Positions 19,501 through 28,779 of a DNA stretch of 64,000 nucleotides are shown here, piece by piece; positions within the stretch are counted from its first letter, which is position 1, and each line of letters starts with the position of its first letter. Location: NCBI RefSeq assembly GCF_032681285.1, contig NZ_CP136338.1, positions 1 through 64,000 on the forward strand, in the 5' to 3' direction. The stretch comes from Piscinibacter gummiphilus (lineage in GTDB: Bacteria; Pseudomonadota; Gammaproteobacteria; Burkholderiales; Burkholderiaceae_C). The notes beneath the pieces were generated by a model, which was given only the letters and a program-made list of their open reading frames with translations, did not search any database and was not told where the DNA came from. Made by a program: the position numbers and the translations under genes.

Positions 19501-19785
19501 ACCGGAACTGATCGGGAAGATTGCGCCCACCAAGCTGGAGAGCATCAACTTGCGGGGTGTGTTTCGCTTCCCGGTTGACCGCTATGCTGACCAAATCCTG
19601 CCTTCGCGGCCAAATGCATCGATAACTGGCACCAATGGATGAAACCGACCACGGTTTGACGCCACGAATCGCAGATTTGAAAGTGAACAGGAAAGTCAAT
19701 GAAATCAACGATCTACCAACACCACCTCCGCGCCAGTGCTAGCTTTTCGTACCGTCACTTATTGCACTGAAAACGAGGAGACCCC
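16582..19785 (+). mobile_element. IS1071: IS1071 copy 2 (Tn3 family, 3204 bp)
   Basis: Same length and ends as copy 1. Flanking pentamers are TGGTA on the left and AAGAA on the right, so no target duplication. The left edge cuts a secreted hydrolase gene and the right edge cuts a traG-like gene, two unrelated contexts. A single base distinguishes its transposase gene from the other two (A at 19533). Confidence 0.97.
16727..19642 (+). CDS. tnpA: IS1071 transposase, copy 2
   Basis: An intact 971-residue Tn3-family transposase like copy 1, with the same catalytic residues Asp663, Asp733 and Glu863. It carries one amino-acid change, Arg936 to Lys, near the C-terminus and outside the triad, so activity should be unaffected. 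Confidence 0.96.
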   Translation: MQGWHTTFLGMRGLPRDISDFEMKAFFTFDGAERDAINARRGDSHKLGLALHIGFLRMSGRLLGAFRVIPVALWRHLGNELGIAAPEVASLRAMYERGRTLFDHQQVACTVLGFQWMSEHQRRSLVRELRDEVARCADRDQLLVRARQWLYKNKLVIVHERAIRTLIAAALAQLEVETGTAIAASVDPATLDRWRASVSELRPDGQTQQSWLWAAPAKHSTRQISEVLERIDLLYTLDVHKHLADIPDLILRRYARRLVSRPPSAGAKIKEPARTVEVACFLRYCLFTTTDQLILMVQRRIADLWRQAAADVPATVNWAAMYKTLLGELVALSAQGAVPDAELRARLEALITETQKRKPPSRASLVREGLIDGIRPVRSLLVAIAKLPWQATGEHPAIEYLAKLQALYLKGSRKLPVEVVAPSLGMIWQVSISSPDRERAFQALEVATLFALRRAVRNGSVWIEHSLSFRGRARLFFTDERWQAESKKHYARLSLPSKAATFLKPLLARVTAGVDAVAAAARSGVLRVDDELHLSPLPAEDEDPEVTKLRAALDHRIGEVQLPEVILAVDAQVRFSWIMLGREPRSTDELLMVYAGIMAHGTSLTAVECARMIPQLSATSIRQAMRWARDERRLSQACQAVLEFMQRHPIAATWGRSDLASSDMMSMETTKRVWQARLDPRRNTPSIGIYSHVKDRWGIFHAQPFVLNERQAGVAIEGVIRQEKLETSQLAVDTHGYTDFAMSHARLLGFDLCPRLKELKQRHLFVPRGTKVPAEIAAVCEANVDVALIEKHWDSLVHLAASVMSGHASAVAALARFGSAAQGDPIYEAGVQLGRLLRTAFLADYFVKDAFRNELRRVLNRGEAVNALKRAIYTGRISPAQAKRVDEMQAVADALSLMANIVMAWNTSQMQAVLDRWSNRRQVIPPELIGKIAPTKLESINLRGVFRFPVDRYADQILPSRPNASITGTNG

Positions 19786-19991
19786 AAGAAGAACCACCAT
19801 TCGAAAAGGCGCCAGGGATGGTAGACCGGCGAGCCGAAGGCCTCGAACCACGGAGTGCCCAGACGCGCCTGATGGCCGAGTGCCGTAGCTGTCCACTGGG
19901 TTGCACCCCACACGCCGACCACGACGACGCCCAGAACCGCCGCGATCTGACCGTAGAGAACCCCCTGGTGGCTTTTGCCCTGAGCCTGCAC
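19786..19991 (-). pseudogene. traG: N-terminal stub of a TraG/VirD4-type conjugation coupling protein
   Basis: GTG at 19991, behind GGAGG, opens 68 codons that run into IS1071 at 19785. The segment holds one transmembrane helix (GQIAAVLGVVVVGVWGATQWTA) and the motif 'LGTPWFEAFGSPVYHPWRLFEWWFF', typical of the N-terminus of TraG coupling proteins in Tn4371-type conjugative elements. The ATPase domain that pumps DNA is entirely missing, so it is non-functional. Upstream eexN-like and LysR genes support the same origin. Confidence 0.72.
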
Positions 19992-20235
19992 CTTGACCTC
20001 CGATTCTGTGGCCCGCCATGCGGAGCCATGCGCGCGGCACGAAGGTGTGCCGCACGCATGAGCATCAAGGCTGGCTATCGGTGGGTCAAAGTCCGAAATC
20101 GACAGGCTCGCAACTCGGCCTGCAAGAATGCAAGTGGCAGCGTGCTGCCGCGTGTCATGGCTCCCTGAAACGATGCGCTTAGCACCGCTTCCATGCGCGA
20201 GATGAGTGCCACCGAGTGTGGCCACGAACGCAAGT

Positions 20236-20505
20236 TCAGAACTTGGGCGATTCCTTGGGTGGGTTGTACGGCACCTTGCCGTCCCCGAAAAATCGTCGCT
20301 TCGAGGCCTCGGCCACGCGGTCACAAAGTTCGTCGCCCAGTTTCGTGCGCTCGGTCTTGCACTGCTCTCTCAGCAGCTTCAACCGTTCTGGATCGGCCAT
20401 AAACGATTCCAGCGAATCAGTGGGCTGCTGCTTGCCGCAGGCCGACAGAAGGAGGGTGGCCGAGGTAACTGCCAAGGCTGCTTTCCATTTGTGAAGCTTT
20501 TTCAT
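20236..20505 (-). CDS. eexN: EexN-like entry-exclusion lipoprotein
   Basis: The 89-residue lipoprotein has signal MKKLHKWKAALAVTSATLLLSAC. The mature part (SLESFMADPERLKLLREQCKTERTKLGDELCDRVAEASKRRFFG) fits the EexN family of plasmid and ICE exclusion lipoproteins, which block redundant conjugative entry from the outer cell compartment. ATG at 20505 overlaps the stop of the upstream LysR gene, indicating coupling. The 244 bases between it and the traG stub (19992-20235) hold no further clear gene. Confidence 0.7.
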   Translation of the reverse strand: MKKLHKWKAALAVTSATLLLSACGKQQPTDSLESFMADPERLKLLREQCKTERTKLGDELCDRVAEASKRRFFGDGKVPYNPPKESPKF

Positions 20506-21434
20506 GTCGTACTCCCTGGTGAAGTGTCCTGAGCATCATTGGCCGGCCGATCCGGCGCGTTTATGAGTGCTCTTTCTACGAAACGTCGCAAGGTCTCAGA
20601 CGGGTCACCGATACGGTGGATCAGGTAGGTGGTCAGCAACGGTGTGCGGCCTGCCAATGGCCTGGTGACGATTTCTGGGTGGCTGCTGGTTGATACGTGT
20701 GCCTCTGTCGAAAAGCCCAACCCGTATCCCGCTGCCACTAGCGTCACCATGAGGTCGTGACTGGCGACTCGCTCAGCCACGATGGGCTCCATGTCAGTCG
20801 CGCGAAGTACCCGGTCCAGCTGGCGACAGCAGCCCTCGCAGACCTCAGGGTCGCACAGCACCAGTGGGTAGCGCAGGACCTCGTTCAGCGGCGGTTTCTC
20901 GTAGGCCAACAAGGGGTGACGCAAAGGCATCACCACCACTATCGTGTCGCTCCATGCCGGCACAGCAGACAGAGCCTCGCCGACATCCGTCCATTGGGAA
21001 AACCCCAAGTCATACAAGTCGGATTCGAGGCCCTTGATCTGCTGCGCCAGCGGAACCTCGTATAGGCGGATTTCCGTATCTGGCTCCTCTTCACGGCAAC
21101 CCGATAGCAATGCAGTGAGACGGGCCTGCGAGATGTCTTCGGACAGCGCGATGCGCAACTGCCTCTGGTAACCGGCCGACACGGCCCGTACGCTGTCACG
21201 AGCCTGGGTCAGCGCAGCGAACACGCGTGGCACGTGATCCATGAAGACCTGACCAGAACGGGTCAGGCGCGTGCTGCGGGTGTTGCGGTCGAAGAGGCGG
21301 ACCCCCAGCTCTTCTTCCAGTTCCTTGATCGCCCGCGAAAGTGGCGACTGTTCAATGTGAAGCTTCTCAGCGGCTCTGGCGAAGTGCAGTTCCTGAGCGA
21401 CCGCCAAGAAGCACCGAAGGTGCCTCAGTTCCAT
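20502..21434 (-). CDS. LysR-family regulator, probably of the conjugation module
   Basis: The 310-residue regulator has an N-terminal winged helix-turn-helix (MELRHLRCFLAVAQELHFARAAEKLHIEQSPLSRAIKELEEELGVRLF...) and a periplasmic-binding-like effector domain. Its stop overlaps the eexN-like start and a traG stub follows, the order lysR-eexN-traG seen around Tn4371-type elements, so it probably controlled transfer. It also lies 47 bases downstream of etfA and could be read from that operon, so a role in catabolism cannot be excluded. The family is secure; the target is inferred. Confidence 0.82.
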   Translation of the reverse strand: MELRHLRCFLAVAQELHFARAAEKLHIEQSPLSRAIKELEEELGVRLFDRNTRSTRLTRSGQVFMDHVPRVFAALTQARDSVRAVSAGYQRQLRIALSEDISQARLTALLSGCREEEPDTEIRLYEVPLAQQIKGLESDLYDLGFSQWTDVGEALSAVPAWSDTIVVVMPLRHPLLAYEKPPLNEVLRYPLVLCDPEVCEGCCRQLDRVLRATDMEPIVAERVASHDLMVTLVAAGYGLGFSTEAHVSTSSHPEIVTRPLAGRTPLLTTYLIHRIGDPSETLRRFVERALINAPDRPANDAQDTSPGSTT

Positions 21435-21481
21435 TGTTTTCCCTGAATGTTTTCATTTTCTGCTTCAAGCTACTTCTGTTC

Positions 21482-22411
21482 TTAAATCGCTACCACCAGC
21501 TCGGGCACAGCGGTGAACAGGTCGGCCTCCAGGCCGTAGTCGGCCACGCTGAAGATCGGCGCCTCGGGGTCCTTGTTGATCGCCACGATCACCTTCGAAT
21601 CCTTCATGCCCGCCAGGTGCTGGATCGCACCCGAGATGCCCGCGGCGATGTACAGCTGCGGCGCCACGATCTTGCCCGTCTGACCCACCTGCAGGTCGTT
21701 CGGGGCGTAGCCCGCGTCCACCGCCGCGCGGCTGGCACCGATGGCCGCGCCCAGCTTGTCGGCCAGCGGGGTCATCACTTCGTTGAACTTCTCGCTGCTG
21801 CCCAGCGCACGGCCACCGCTGACGATGATCTTGGCCGCCGTCAGTTCCGGGCGGTCGCTCTTGGCGATTTCGCTGCCCAGGTAGCTGCTCTTGCCGTTGC
21901 CCGCTGCGGCCGCAACCGGTTCCACGGCGGCCGATCCACCCTGGCCTGCCGGGTCGAAGCCGGTGGTGCGCACGGTGATGACTTTGGTGGCGTCGCCGCT
22001 CTGCACGGTGGCGATGGCGTTGCCGGCGTAGATGGGGCGCTCGAAGGTATCTTGGCTGATGACCTTGGTGATGTCGCTGATCTGCGCGACGTCGAGCTTG
22101 GCGGCCACGCGCGGAGCCACGTTCTTGCCGCCGGCCGTGGCAGGGAACAGGATGTGGCTGTAGGCATTGGCGATGGCCAGCACCTGGGCGGCGACGTTTT
22201 CGGCCAGGCCGTGGGCGAAGCCTTCGCCATCGGCGTGGATGACTTTGGCGACACCGGCGATCTGGGCGGCGGCGGCTGCAGCGGCAGCGGCGTTGTGGCC
22301 GGCCACCAGCACGTGCACGTCACCGCCGCAGGCAGCGGCGGCGGACACGGTGTTGAGGGTCGCGCCCTTGATGGCGGCGTTGTCGTGTTCGGCAATGACG
22401 AGTGCGGTCAT
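21482..22411 (-). CDS. etfA: Electron transfer flavoprotein alpha subunit
   Basis: The 309-residue subunit carries the conserved FAD-binding C-terminal block ([28 protein letters not shown]..., [24 protein letters not shown]). With EtfB it takes electrons from acyl-CoA dehydrogenases and passes them to ETF-quinone oxidoreductase. It is the last gene of the degradation operon, 12 bases after etfB, next to a dedicated acyl-CoA dehydrogenase that needs this acceptor. Confidence 0.95.
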   Translation of the reverse strand: MTALVIAEHDNAAIKGATLNTVSAAAACGGDVHVLVAGHNAAAAAAAAAQIAGVAKVIHADGEGFAHGLAENVAAQVLAIANAYSHILFPATAGGKNVAPRVAAKLDVAQISDITKVISQDTFERPIYAGNAIATVQSGDATKVITVRTTGFDPAGQGGSAAVEPVAAAAGNGKSSYLGSEIAKSDRPELTAAKIIVSGGRALGSSEKFNEVMTPLADKLGAAIGASRAAVDAGYAPNDLQVGQTGKIVAPQLYIAAGISGAIQHLAGMKDSKVIVAINKDPEAPIFSVADYGLEADLFTAVPELVVAI

Positions 22412-22423
22412 GTTGTTTCTTCC

Positions 22424-23173
22424 TCAGATCACTTTGGCTTCGTTCTTGAGCTTGTCCACCAGGGCGGTCACATCGGGCACCTTCACGCCGGCGCCGCGCT
22501 TGGCCGGTTCGGCGACCTTCAGAGTCTTCAGGCGCGGCGCCACATCGACACCGAGGTCGGCCGGCTTGACAGTCTCCAGCGGCTTCTTCTTGGCCTTCAT
22601 GATGTTGGGCAGCGTCACATAACGCGGCTCGTTCAGGCGCAGGTCGGTGGTGACCACGGCCGGCAGCGAGACTTCCAGCGTCTCCAGGCCACCATCGATT
22701 TCGCGGGTGACCTTGGCCTTGTCACCAGCGACTTCCACTTTGGATGCGAAGGTGGCCTGCGGCAGGTCGGCCAGGGCCGCCAGCATCTGGCCGGTCTGGT
22801 TGGCGTCGTCGTCGATCGCCTGCTTGCCCAGGATGATCAGACCCGGTTGTTCCTTGTCCACCAGGGCCTTGAGCAGCTTGGCCACGGCCAGGGGCTGCAG
22901 CTCGACATCGGTCTCGACCAGGATGGCGCGGTCGGCACCGATGGCCATGGCCGTGCGCAGGGTTTCCTGGCACTGGGCCACGCCGCAGGAAACGGCGATG
23001 ACCTCGGTGGCCGCACCTTTCTCCTTCAGGCGCACGGCTTCTTCCACTGCGATCTCGTCAAACGGGTTCATGCTCATCTTGACGTTGGCGATGTCCACGC
23101 CGGTGCCGTCGCTCTTGACGCGCACCTTGACGTTGTAGTCCACCACGCGTTTGACGGGGACGATGATTTTCAT
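22424..23173 (-). CDS. etfB: Electron transfer flavoprotein beta subunit
   Basis: The 249-residue protein starts [20 protein letters not shown] and has the family blocks [20 protein letters not shown] and [20 protein letters not shown] (AMP-binding region). It pairs with EtfA to form the soluble cytoplasmic flavoprotein. It lies 13 bases downstream of the thiolase gene on the same strand, consistent with one transcript. Confidence 0.95.
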   Translation of the reverse strand: MKIIVPVKRVVDYNVKVRVKSDGTGVDIANVKMSMNPFDEIAVEEAVRLKEKGAATEVIAVSCGVAQCQETLRTAMAIGADRAILVETDVELQPLAVAKLLKALVDKEQPGLIILGKQAIDDDANQTGQMLAALADLPQATFASKVEVAGDKAKVTREIDGGLETLEVSLPAVVTTDLRLNEPRYVTLPNIMKAKKKPLETVKPADLGVDVAPRLKTLKVAEPAKRGAGVKVPDVTALVDKLKNEAKVI

Positions 23174-23186
23174 GGTGTGGATCCCT

Positions 23187-24395
23187 TCAGACGCGTTCGA
23201 CGATCAAGGCAATGCCCTGCCCCACGCCGATGCACATGGTGCACAGCGCGTAGCGTCCGCCGGTGGCGTGCAAGCGATTGACCGCCGTGGTGGCCAGACG
23301 CGCACCGCTGGCGCCCAGCGGGTGGCCCAGCGCGATGGCGCCGCCCCAGGCGTTGACGCGTGCGTCGTCGTCCGACAGGCCCAGCTGGCGCAGCACGGCC
23401 AGACCTTGCGCCGCAAAGGCTTCGTTGAGTTCGATCACGTCCAGCTGCTCCAGCGTCAGGCCGGTGAGCGCGAGCACTTTCTGCGTGGCCGGCGCCGGGC
23501 CGATGCCCATGATGCGCGGGGCCACGCCGGCGGTGGCCATGCCAACGATGCGGGCCTTGGGCGTCAAGCCGCTCTTCGCGGCCGTGGCCTCATCGGCCAG
23601 CAGCAGCGCGCAGGCGCCGTCGTTCACACCGCTGGCGTTGCCCGCGGTCACCGTGCCGTCCGGGCGTACCACACCATTGAGTTTGGCCAGGATTTCCAGA
23701 CTTGTTTCGCGCGGGTGTTCATCGGTGTCCACCAGCACGGCATCGCCCTTTTTCTGTGGGATGCTCACGGCACAGATTTCGCGCGCCAGGTGGCCGGCCT
23801 TGATCGCTGCCACGGCCTTCATCTGGCTGGCCAGGGCCATGCGGTCCTGCGCTTTGCGCTCGATCTGGAAGTCCGTCGCCACGTTCTCGGCGGTTTCGGG
23901 CATCGAGTCCACGCCGTACTGCGCTTTCATCAGCTTGTTGACGAAGCGCCAGCCGATGGTGGTGTCGTAGACAGCGTTGTTACGGGAAAACGCGCTTTCG
24001 GCCTTGGGCATGACGAAGGGCGCTCGGCTCATGCTCTCCACACCGCCGGCGATCATCAAGCCGGCTTCACCGGCTTTGATGGCGCGAGCTGCGGTACCGA
24101 TGGCGTCCAAGCCAGAACCACACAGGCGGTTGACGGTCGATCCTGGCACTTCAAGTGGCAATCCTGCCAACAATCCGCTCATTCGCGCCACATTGCGGTT
24201 GTCTTCACCAGCCTGGTTGGCGCAGCCGAAGATGATGTCAGTCACCGAGGCCCAGTCAACACTGGGATTGCGCGTCATGAGGGCGCGCAAGGGCACGGCG
24301 CCGAGGTCGTCGGCACGCACCGACGATAGCGCGCCGCCGTAGCGGCCGAAGGGGGTGCGGATGGCGTCGCAGATGAAGGCTTGGGAAGTGGTCAT
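23187..24395 (-). CDS. Thiolase, 3-oxoadipyl-CoA thiolase-like
   Basis: The 402-residue thiolase starts at ATG 24395 ([23 protein letters not shown]). Catalytic residues are visible: acylated Cys in RLCGSG, His in [14 protein letters not shown], and the second Cys in [10 protein letters not shown]. The start and overall blocks resemble PcaF/PaaJ-type 3-oxoadipyl-CoA thiolases, which cleave 3-oxoadipyl-CoA to succinyl-CoA and acetyl-CoA. A general acetyl-CoA acyltransferase is the alternative. In this operon it would carry out the last beta-oxidation step. Confidence 0.9.
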   Translation of the reverse strand: MTTSQAFICDAIRTPFGRYGGALSSVRADDLGAVPLRALMTRNPSVDWASVTDIIFGCANQAGEDNRNVARMSGLLAGLPLEVPGSTVNRLCGSGLDAIGTAARAIKAGEAGLMIAGGVESMSRAPFVMPKAESAFSRNNAVYDTTIGWRFVNKLMKAQYGVDSMPETAENVATDFQIERKAQDRMALASQMKAVAAIKAGHLAREICAVSIPQKKGDAVLVDTDEHPRETSLEILAKLNGVVRPDGTVTAGNASGVNDGACALLLADEATAAKSGLTPKARIVGMATAGVAPRIMGIGPAPATQKVLALTGLTLEQLDVIELNEAFAAQGLAVLRQLGLSDDDARVNAWGGAIALGHPLGASGARLATTAVNRLHATGGRYALCTMCIGVGQGIALIVERV

Positions 24396-24445
24396 GGCAG
24401 GAAACAAAAAAAGAGAAATACAGGGACAAAAGAGAGGTGCGCGGC

Positions 24446-26509
24446 TCAGCCGAGCAGGTGGTCCAGCATGGCCGGCGTAGCGCGTACAGCGCCAAAGCCG
24501 TTGGCCGCAACGAGCCGATCCAGCTCCTGCTCCAGCAGATCCCGTGGCTGGGTACGGGCCCAGTGCACGGGGCCTCCCACCCAGGACGGGAAGCCGTAGC
24601 CGTTGACCAAGACGACGTCGATGTCGCCTGCGCGGTGCGCCACCCCTTCGCTGAACAGCAGCGCGGCTTCGTTCACCATGGCCAGCAGGGCTCGGCGCTG
24701 GATCGTCTCGGCCGACAGTGGCGAGCGCTCGATGCCGCGCGCGGCCGAGGCCTGCGCGATGACGCCACGCACCACCTCGTCGGTGGCGGGGCTGGCCTTG
24801 CCGTCGGTGTAGGTGTAGTAGCCCGCCTGGGTCTTGCGTCCCATGCGGCCCATCTCGCACAGGCGGTCGAGGATGTGCACATAACGCTCCCGCGGGTCAC
24901 GGGTGGCGGCGCCGGCCTGCCGCATGCGCCAAGCGATGTCCAGGCCCGAGAGATCGGCCACGGCGAACGGCCCCATGGCGAAGCCGAAATCGGTCAGTGC
25001 ACGATCCACGTCCTCGGGCCAGGCCCCGTCTTCCAACATGAACTCGCACTGCTTGCGGTAGGCGTTGTAGATACGATTGCCGATGAAGCCAAAGGCGTTG
25101 CCGCACAGGATGGGCGTTTTCTTGAGCTCGCGGCCCAGGGCCATGCCGGTGGCGATCACGTCGGGTGCGCTGTCGCGCCCTTGCACCACCTCCAGTAGCT
25201 TCATGACGTTGGCCGGGCTGAAGAAGTGCAGGCCCAGCACGTCCTGCGGCCGGGACGTGACCGATGCGATCGCGTCGATGTCCAGGTAGGAGGTGTTGGT
25301 GGCCAGCACCGCGTCCGCCCGCGCGTGTGCGTCGATCTGGCGAAACACCGACTGCTTGACTGCCAGGTCCTCAAACACGGCTTCGATCACCACGTCGACC
25401 GACTGCAGCGCCGACCAGTCCAGCGTGGCCGTCAGCCGGCCTTGCAGGCTTTCGGCCTTTGCAGCATCGACTTTGCCGGCTTTCACACGCGCAACGAAGT
25501 GCTCGGAGATACGTGCGGAACCACGCGCCAGCGCCTCGCCCGACTGCTCCAGCAGGCAGACCTGCAGGCCCGCCTCCAGCGCGGCGATGGCGATGCCCGA
25601 GCCCATGGTACCGGCGCCGATGACGGCGACCCGATCGAAGTCGCGCGACTCGGCAGACAGACTGGGCGGCAGCTTGCCGGACTCGCGCTGGACCCGGAAC
25701 TGGTAGCGCAAGGCAGCCGCTTCGGGGCTCTGCATCAGCGCCAGGAACAGCTCGCGTTCGCGCTGCATGCCGGCGTCGAACGGCAGAGCGCTCGCCTGTA
25801 CCGCGTCCAGCAAGGCCTGGTAGGCGGGCTGCGCGCGCTGGCGGGCGTTGAACCGGGCCAAAGCCTCGCTAACTGCTGCCCGGGCAGCATCCGCATTGAC
25901 GCTGCGGTCACGTGCCCGCGACAGGGGGAAATCAGCCTGCGCCAATTCCAGGGCCAGGGCCGACGCAGCGGCCCACAGGTCTTGCGGCACCACACGGTCC
26001 AGCAACCCTGAAGCCGTGAGCTCGTCGGCGGTCAGGGGCTGGCCCGTGAGCATCATTGCCAGCGCCCGCTCCGCCCCCACCAGGCGCGGCAGTTTCTGGG
26101 TGGCGCCGGAGCCAGGAATCAGGCCCAGCTGGATCTCCGGCGTACCGAGCCGGGCCGAAGCCAGGGCCACCCGTGCATGGCAGCCCAGGGCCAGTTCCAG
26201 CCCACCGCCGAGCGCGACGCCGGAGATGGCGGCCACCACCGGCTTTGAGCAGCTTTCGAGTGCCGCGATGACGTCGCGCAGCATGGGCGTTTCAAACTGC
26301 AGTGGCGTGCCGAACTCGGACACGTCAGCGCCAGCCGAAAAGGCTTTTTCGGTGCCGATGAGCACGATAGCCGCCACCTGCGGATCGGCATCGGCGGCGC
26401 GCACCGAATCGACGATATGTCGGCGCAGCGCGATGCCCAGGCTGTTGACGGGCGGTGCGTTGAGTTCGATGCATGCCACACGTGAGGCAATAGAAGAAGA
26501 CGGGGTCAT
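24446..26509 (-). CDS. Enoyl-CoA hydratase / 3-hydroxyacyl-CoA dehydrogenase fusion (FadB/FadJ type)
   Basis: The 687-residue bifunctional enzyme has an N-terminal crotonase domain (about residues 1-190, oxyanion-hole regions FSAGADVSEF and GVALGGGLELAL). Its NAD-binding dehydrogenase domain starts near residue 290 (VAVIGAGTMGSGIAIAALEAG) and is followed by two C-terminal dehydrogenase domains with FFSPANVMKLLEVV and GFIGNRI. It hydrates 2-enoyl-CoA and oxidises the 3-hydroxyacyl-CoA. It is somewhat shorter than E. coli FadB and lies between CaiB and thiolase genes. Confidence 0.92.
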   Translation of the reverse strand: MTPSSSIASRVACIELNAPPVNSLGIALRRHIVDSVRAADADPQVAAIVLIGTEKAFSAGADVSEFGTPLQFETPMLRDVIAALESCSKPVVAAISGVALGGGLELALGCHARVALASARLGTPEIQLGLIPGSGATQKLPRLVGAERALAMMLTGQPLTADELTASGLLDRVVPQDLWAAASALALELAQADFPLSRARDRSVNADAARAAVSEALARFNARQRAQPAYQALLDAVQASALPFDAGMQRERELFLALMQSPEAAALRYQFRVQRESGKLPPSLSAESRDFDRVAVIGAGTMGSGIAIAALEAGLQVCLLEQSGEALARGSARISEHFVARVKAGKVDAAKAESLQGRLTATLDWSALQSVDVVIEAVFEDLAVKQSVFRQIDAHARADAVLATNTSYLDIDAIASVTSRPQDVLGLHFFSPANVMKLLEVVQGRDSAPDVIATGMALGRELKKTPILCGNAFGFIGNRIYNAYRKQCEFMLEDGAWPEDVDRALTDFGFAMGPFAVADLSGLDIAWRMRQAGAATRDPRERYVHILDRLCEMGRMGRKTQAGYYTYTDGKASPATDEVVRGVIAQASAARGIERSPLSAETIQRRALLAMVNEAALLFSEGVAHRAGDIDVVLVNGYGFPSWVGGPVHWARTQPRDLLEQELDRLVAANGFGAVRATPAMLDHLLG

Positions 26510-26526
26510 GTGGGCAGTACCGGATA

Positions 26527-27747
26527 TCAGATGATGTGACGGGTTTTGAGTGCGTCCAGCTCGCCATCGGAGAGAGTCACCAGGGACTGGAGCACTTCCT
26601 GCGTGTGCTGGCCAAGCAGCGGCGGTGCGCTGCGGTAGGTCACGGGCGTCGACGACAGCTTGAGCGCGCTGCCCGGCACGCTCACCTGGCCCGCGGTGGG
26701 ATGGGGCAGGTCCTGGCGCATTTCACGGGCCAGCACCTGAGGGTCCTGGAACACATCGGCCATGTCATTGATGGGGCCGCAAGGCACACCGACCTCTTCC
26801 AACAGCCGGATCCATGTATCGCGCGGTTGCAGGAGCATCAGCGATTCCAGCAGCGGTACCAACTGGTCGCGATGCCGCACGCGGGCAGGGTTGGTGGCAA
26901 AGCGCGGATCGTCGGCCAGTTCGGGTTGGCCGGCAGCCTGGGTGAGCTTTCGGAACTGCCCGTCGTTTCCACAAGCGACGATGACCCAACCATCGGCCAC
27001 CTTGAACACCTGGTAAGGAACGATGTTGGGGTGTGCATTACCCCAGCGTGCCGGAGGTTTGCCTGTGGCCAGGTAGTTCGTGGCCATATTGGCCATCATG
27101 GCAACCTGCGTGTCCAGCAAGCAAATGTCCAGGTACTGCCCTTCGCCTGTGCGCTCCCTGTGATTCAACGCAGCCAGTATGGCAATGGTGGCATGCGCAC
27201 CTGTGAACAGGTCGGCGATAGCGACGCCGGCTTTCTGGGGGGACGCGCCTGGTTGACCATCCCGCTCGCCGGTAACGCTCATGAACCCGCCCATGCCTTG
27301 TACGATGAAGTCGTAGCCAGCGCGCGGCGCGTACGGGCCAGTCTGACCGAAGCCGGTGATCGAGCAATAGATGAGACTGGGCTGTTCTCTGCGCAGACTC
27401 TCGTAGTCGAGCCCGTAGCGCTGCATGTCCCCGACCTTGAAGTTCTCGACCAACACGTCGCATTGCGCCACCAGGCGACGGACCAAGTCCTGGCCCTCGG
27501 GAGTTGAGATGTCTAGCGTGACGGACCGTTTGTTCCGGTTCACCGCCAAGTAGTAGGCTGCTTCGGTCGTGTCCTGCCCTGCGGCATCATGTGCGTAGGG
27601 TGGCCCCCACTGCCGCGTGTCGTCGCCCTGGCCCGGGCGTTCGATCTTGATCACGTCCGCTCCCAGGTCGGCCAGTGTCTGCGTGCACCAAGGACCAGCA
27701 AGAACCCGTGTCAGATCCAGCACTCGAATATGGCTAAGGGCTCCCAT
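26527..27747 (-). CDS. CaiB/BaiF family III CoA-transferase
   Basis: The 406-residue enzyme starts at ATG 27747 (MGALSHIRVLDLTRVLAGPW), four bases after the tctC stop, indicating coupling. Typical blocks are ADVIKIERPGQGDDTR, NRNKRSVTLDISTPEGQDLV, VLVENFKVG and the catalytic-Asp region GYDFIVQGMGGFMSVTG. Family III enzymes move CoA between an acyl-CoA donor and an acid, so here it would activate the pathway's carboxylic acid without ATP. The acid is not identified; the neighbours suggest a dicarboxylate or similar acid. Confidence 0.92.
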   Translation of the reverse strand: MGALSHIRVLDLTRVLAGPWCTQTLADLGADVIKIERPGQGDDTRQWGPPYAHDAAGQDTTEAAYYLAVNRNKRSVTLDISTPEGQDLVRRLVAQCDVLVENFKVGDMQRYGLDYESLRREQPSLIYCSITGFGQTGPYAPRAGYDFIVQGMGGFMSVTGERDGQPGASPQKAGVAIADLFTGAHATIAILAALNHRERTGEGQYLDICLLDTQVAMMANMATNYLATGKPPARWGNAHPNIVPYQVFKVADGWVIVACGNDGQFRKLTQAAGQPELADDPRFATNPARVRHRDQLVPLLESLMLLQPRDTWIRLLEEVGVPCGPINDMADVFQDPQVLAREMRQDLPHPTAGQVSVPGSALKLSSTPVTYRSAPPLLGQHTQEVLQSLVTLSDGELDALKTRHII

Positions 27748-27751
27748 ACGA

Positions 27752-28741
27752 TCAATCCAGCTGCACATTGGCGGTTTGAACAACCTTTGACCACTTGTTG
27801 GCCTCGGCTTGGATATAGGCCGCAAACTGCGCCGGACTGTCAGGAGCGGCCTCTGCGCCTTGCTCCTTGAGTGTTTGTCTTACTTCGGCCTGCACCAGAA
27901 TCTGTCGAATTTCTTCGTTGAGCCGGCCAACCAAGCTAGCAGGCACAGAAGCGGGGGCCCACATGCCAAACCATGAACTGGCGTCGTATCCCGCGACACC
28001 CGATTCAGCGATCGTGGGCACCTCTGGTAACGCAGCGGAGCGTTTGGCCGTGGTCACAGCGACCGCACGCAGTGCACCGGATTTGATGTGAGGCATGGCC
28101 GACGGCAAATTGTCAAACATGCAGGTGGTCTGGCCGCCGATCAAATCAGTGATCGCCGGCGCACTTCCGCGGTAGGGTACGTGCGACATAGAGACCTGAG
28201 CCATTTGCTCAAACATGGCTCCGCACAAGTGAATCGATGTTCCGTTGCCAGCCGACGCATATGTCAACTTGCCAGGATCGGCCTTTGCCGCCGCGATCAG
28301 ATCCTTGACCGTCTTGATCTGCGACGACGAATTGACTACCAACACGTTCGGCACCATTGCGATCAAACTGATTGGTGCGAAGTCCTTGAAGGGATCGTAG
28401 GCAAGCTTCTTGTACAGGTACTGGTTGATGGAATGCGTACCGATCGTGCCCAACAACAGCGTGTAGCCATCGCCTGCAGCCTTGGCAACCATTGCCGAAC
28501 CGACGGAGCCTCCGGCACCGGGTTTGTTTTCTACCACCACCGTTCCACCCAGACGAGAGGCCAGATGACGCCCTACCAGGCGACCGAGGATGTCGGTGGT
28601 TCCGCCGGCTGGAAAGGGAACCAAAATCGTGATGGGCTTGCTCGGATACCCAGACTGGGCCCAAGTCGGCAGCACGATGGTTATGGCTGTCATAGACAAA
28701 ATCTGACGACGGCTCATGTGTGATTTGATCAGTCTGGACAT
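27752..28741 (-). CDS. TctC/Bug-family periplasmic substrate-binding protein
   Basis: The 329-residue exported protein has a signal sequence with a twin-Arg run (SRRQILSMTAITIVLPTWAQ), followed by the family start YPSKPITILVPFPAGGTTDILGR and the block GGSVGSAMVAKAAGDGYTLL. ATG at 28741 has a GGAG ribosome binding site. Bug proteins bind small carboxylates or aromatic acids in the periplasm. No TctAB membrane partner is adjacent, which is common for orphan Bug genes; it may serve uptake or sensing of the operon's substrate. Confidence 0.93.
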   Translation of the reverse strand: MSRLIKSHMSRRQILSMTAITIVLPTWAQSGYPSKPITILVPFPAGGTTDILGRLVGRHLASRLGGTVVVENKPGAGGSVGSAMVAKAAGDGYTLLLGTIGTHSINQYLYKKLAYDPFKDFAPISLIAMVPNVLVVNSSSQIKTVKDLIAAAKADPGKLTYASAGNGTSIHLCGAMFEQMAQVSMSHVPYRGSAPAITDLIGGQTTCMFDNLPSAMPHIKSGALRAVAVTTAKRSAALPEVPTIAESGVAGYDASSWFGMWAPASVPASLVGRLNEEIRQILVQAEVRQTLKEQGAEAAPDSPAQFAAYIQAEANKWSKVVQTANVQLD

Positions 28742-28779
28742 GCGTGTCTCCGGTAGTTGAAAGAAAGAAGGAATGCCTA

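Noticed and set aside
21341..23281. Plus-strand frame of 646 codons opposite etfA and etfB
   Set aside because: Antisense to two secure flavoprotein genes; Gly/His/Val-rich with no domain.
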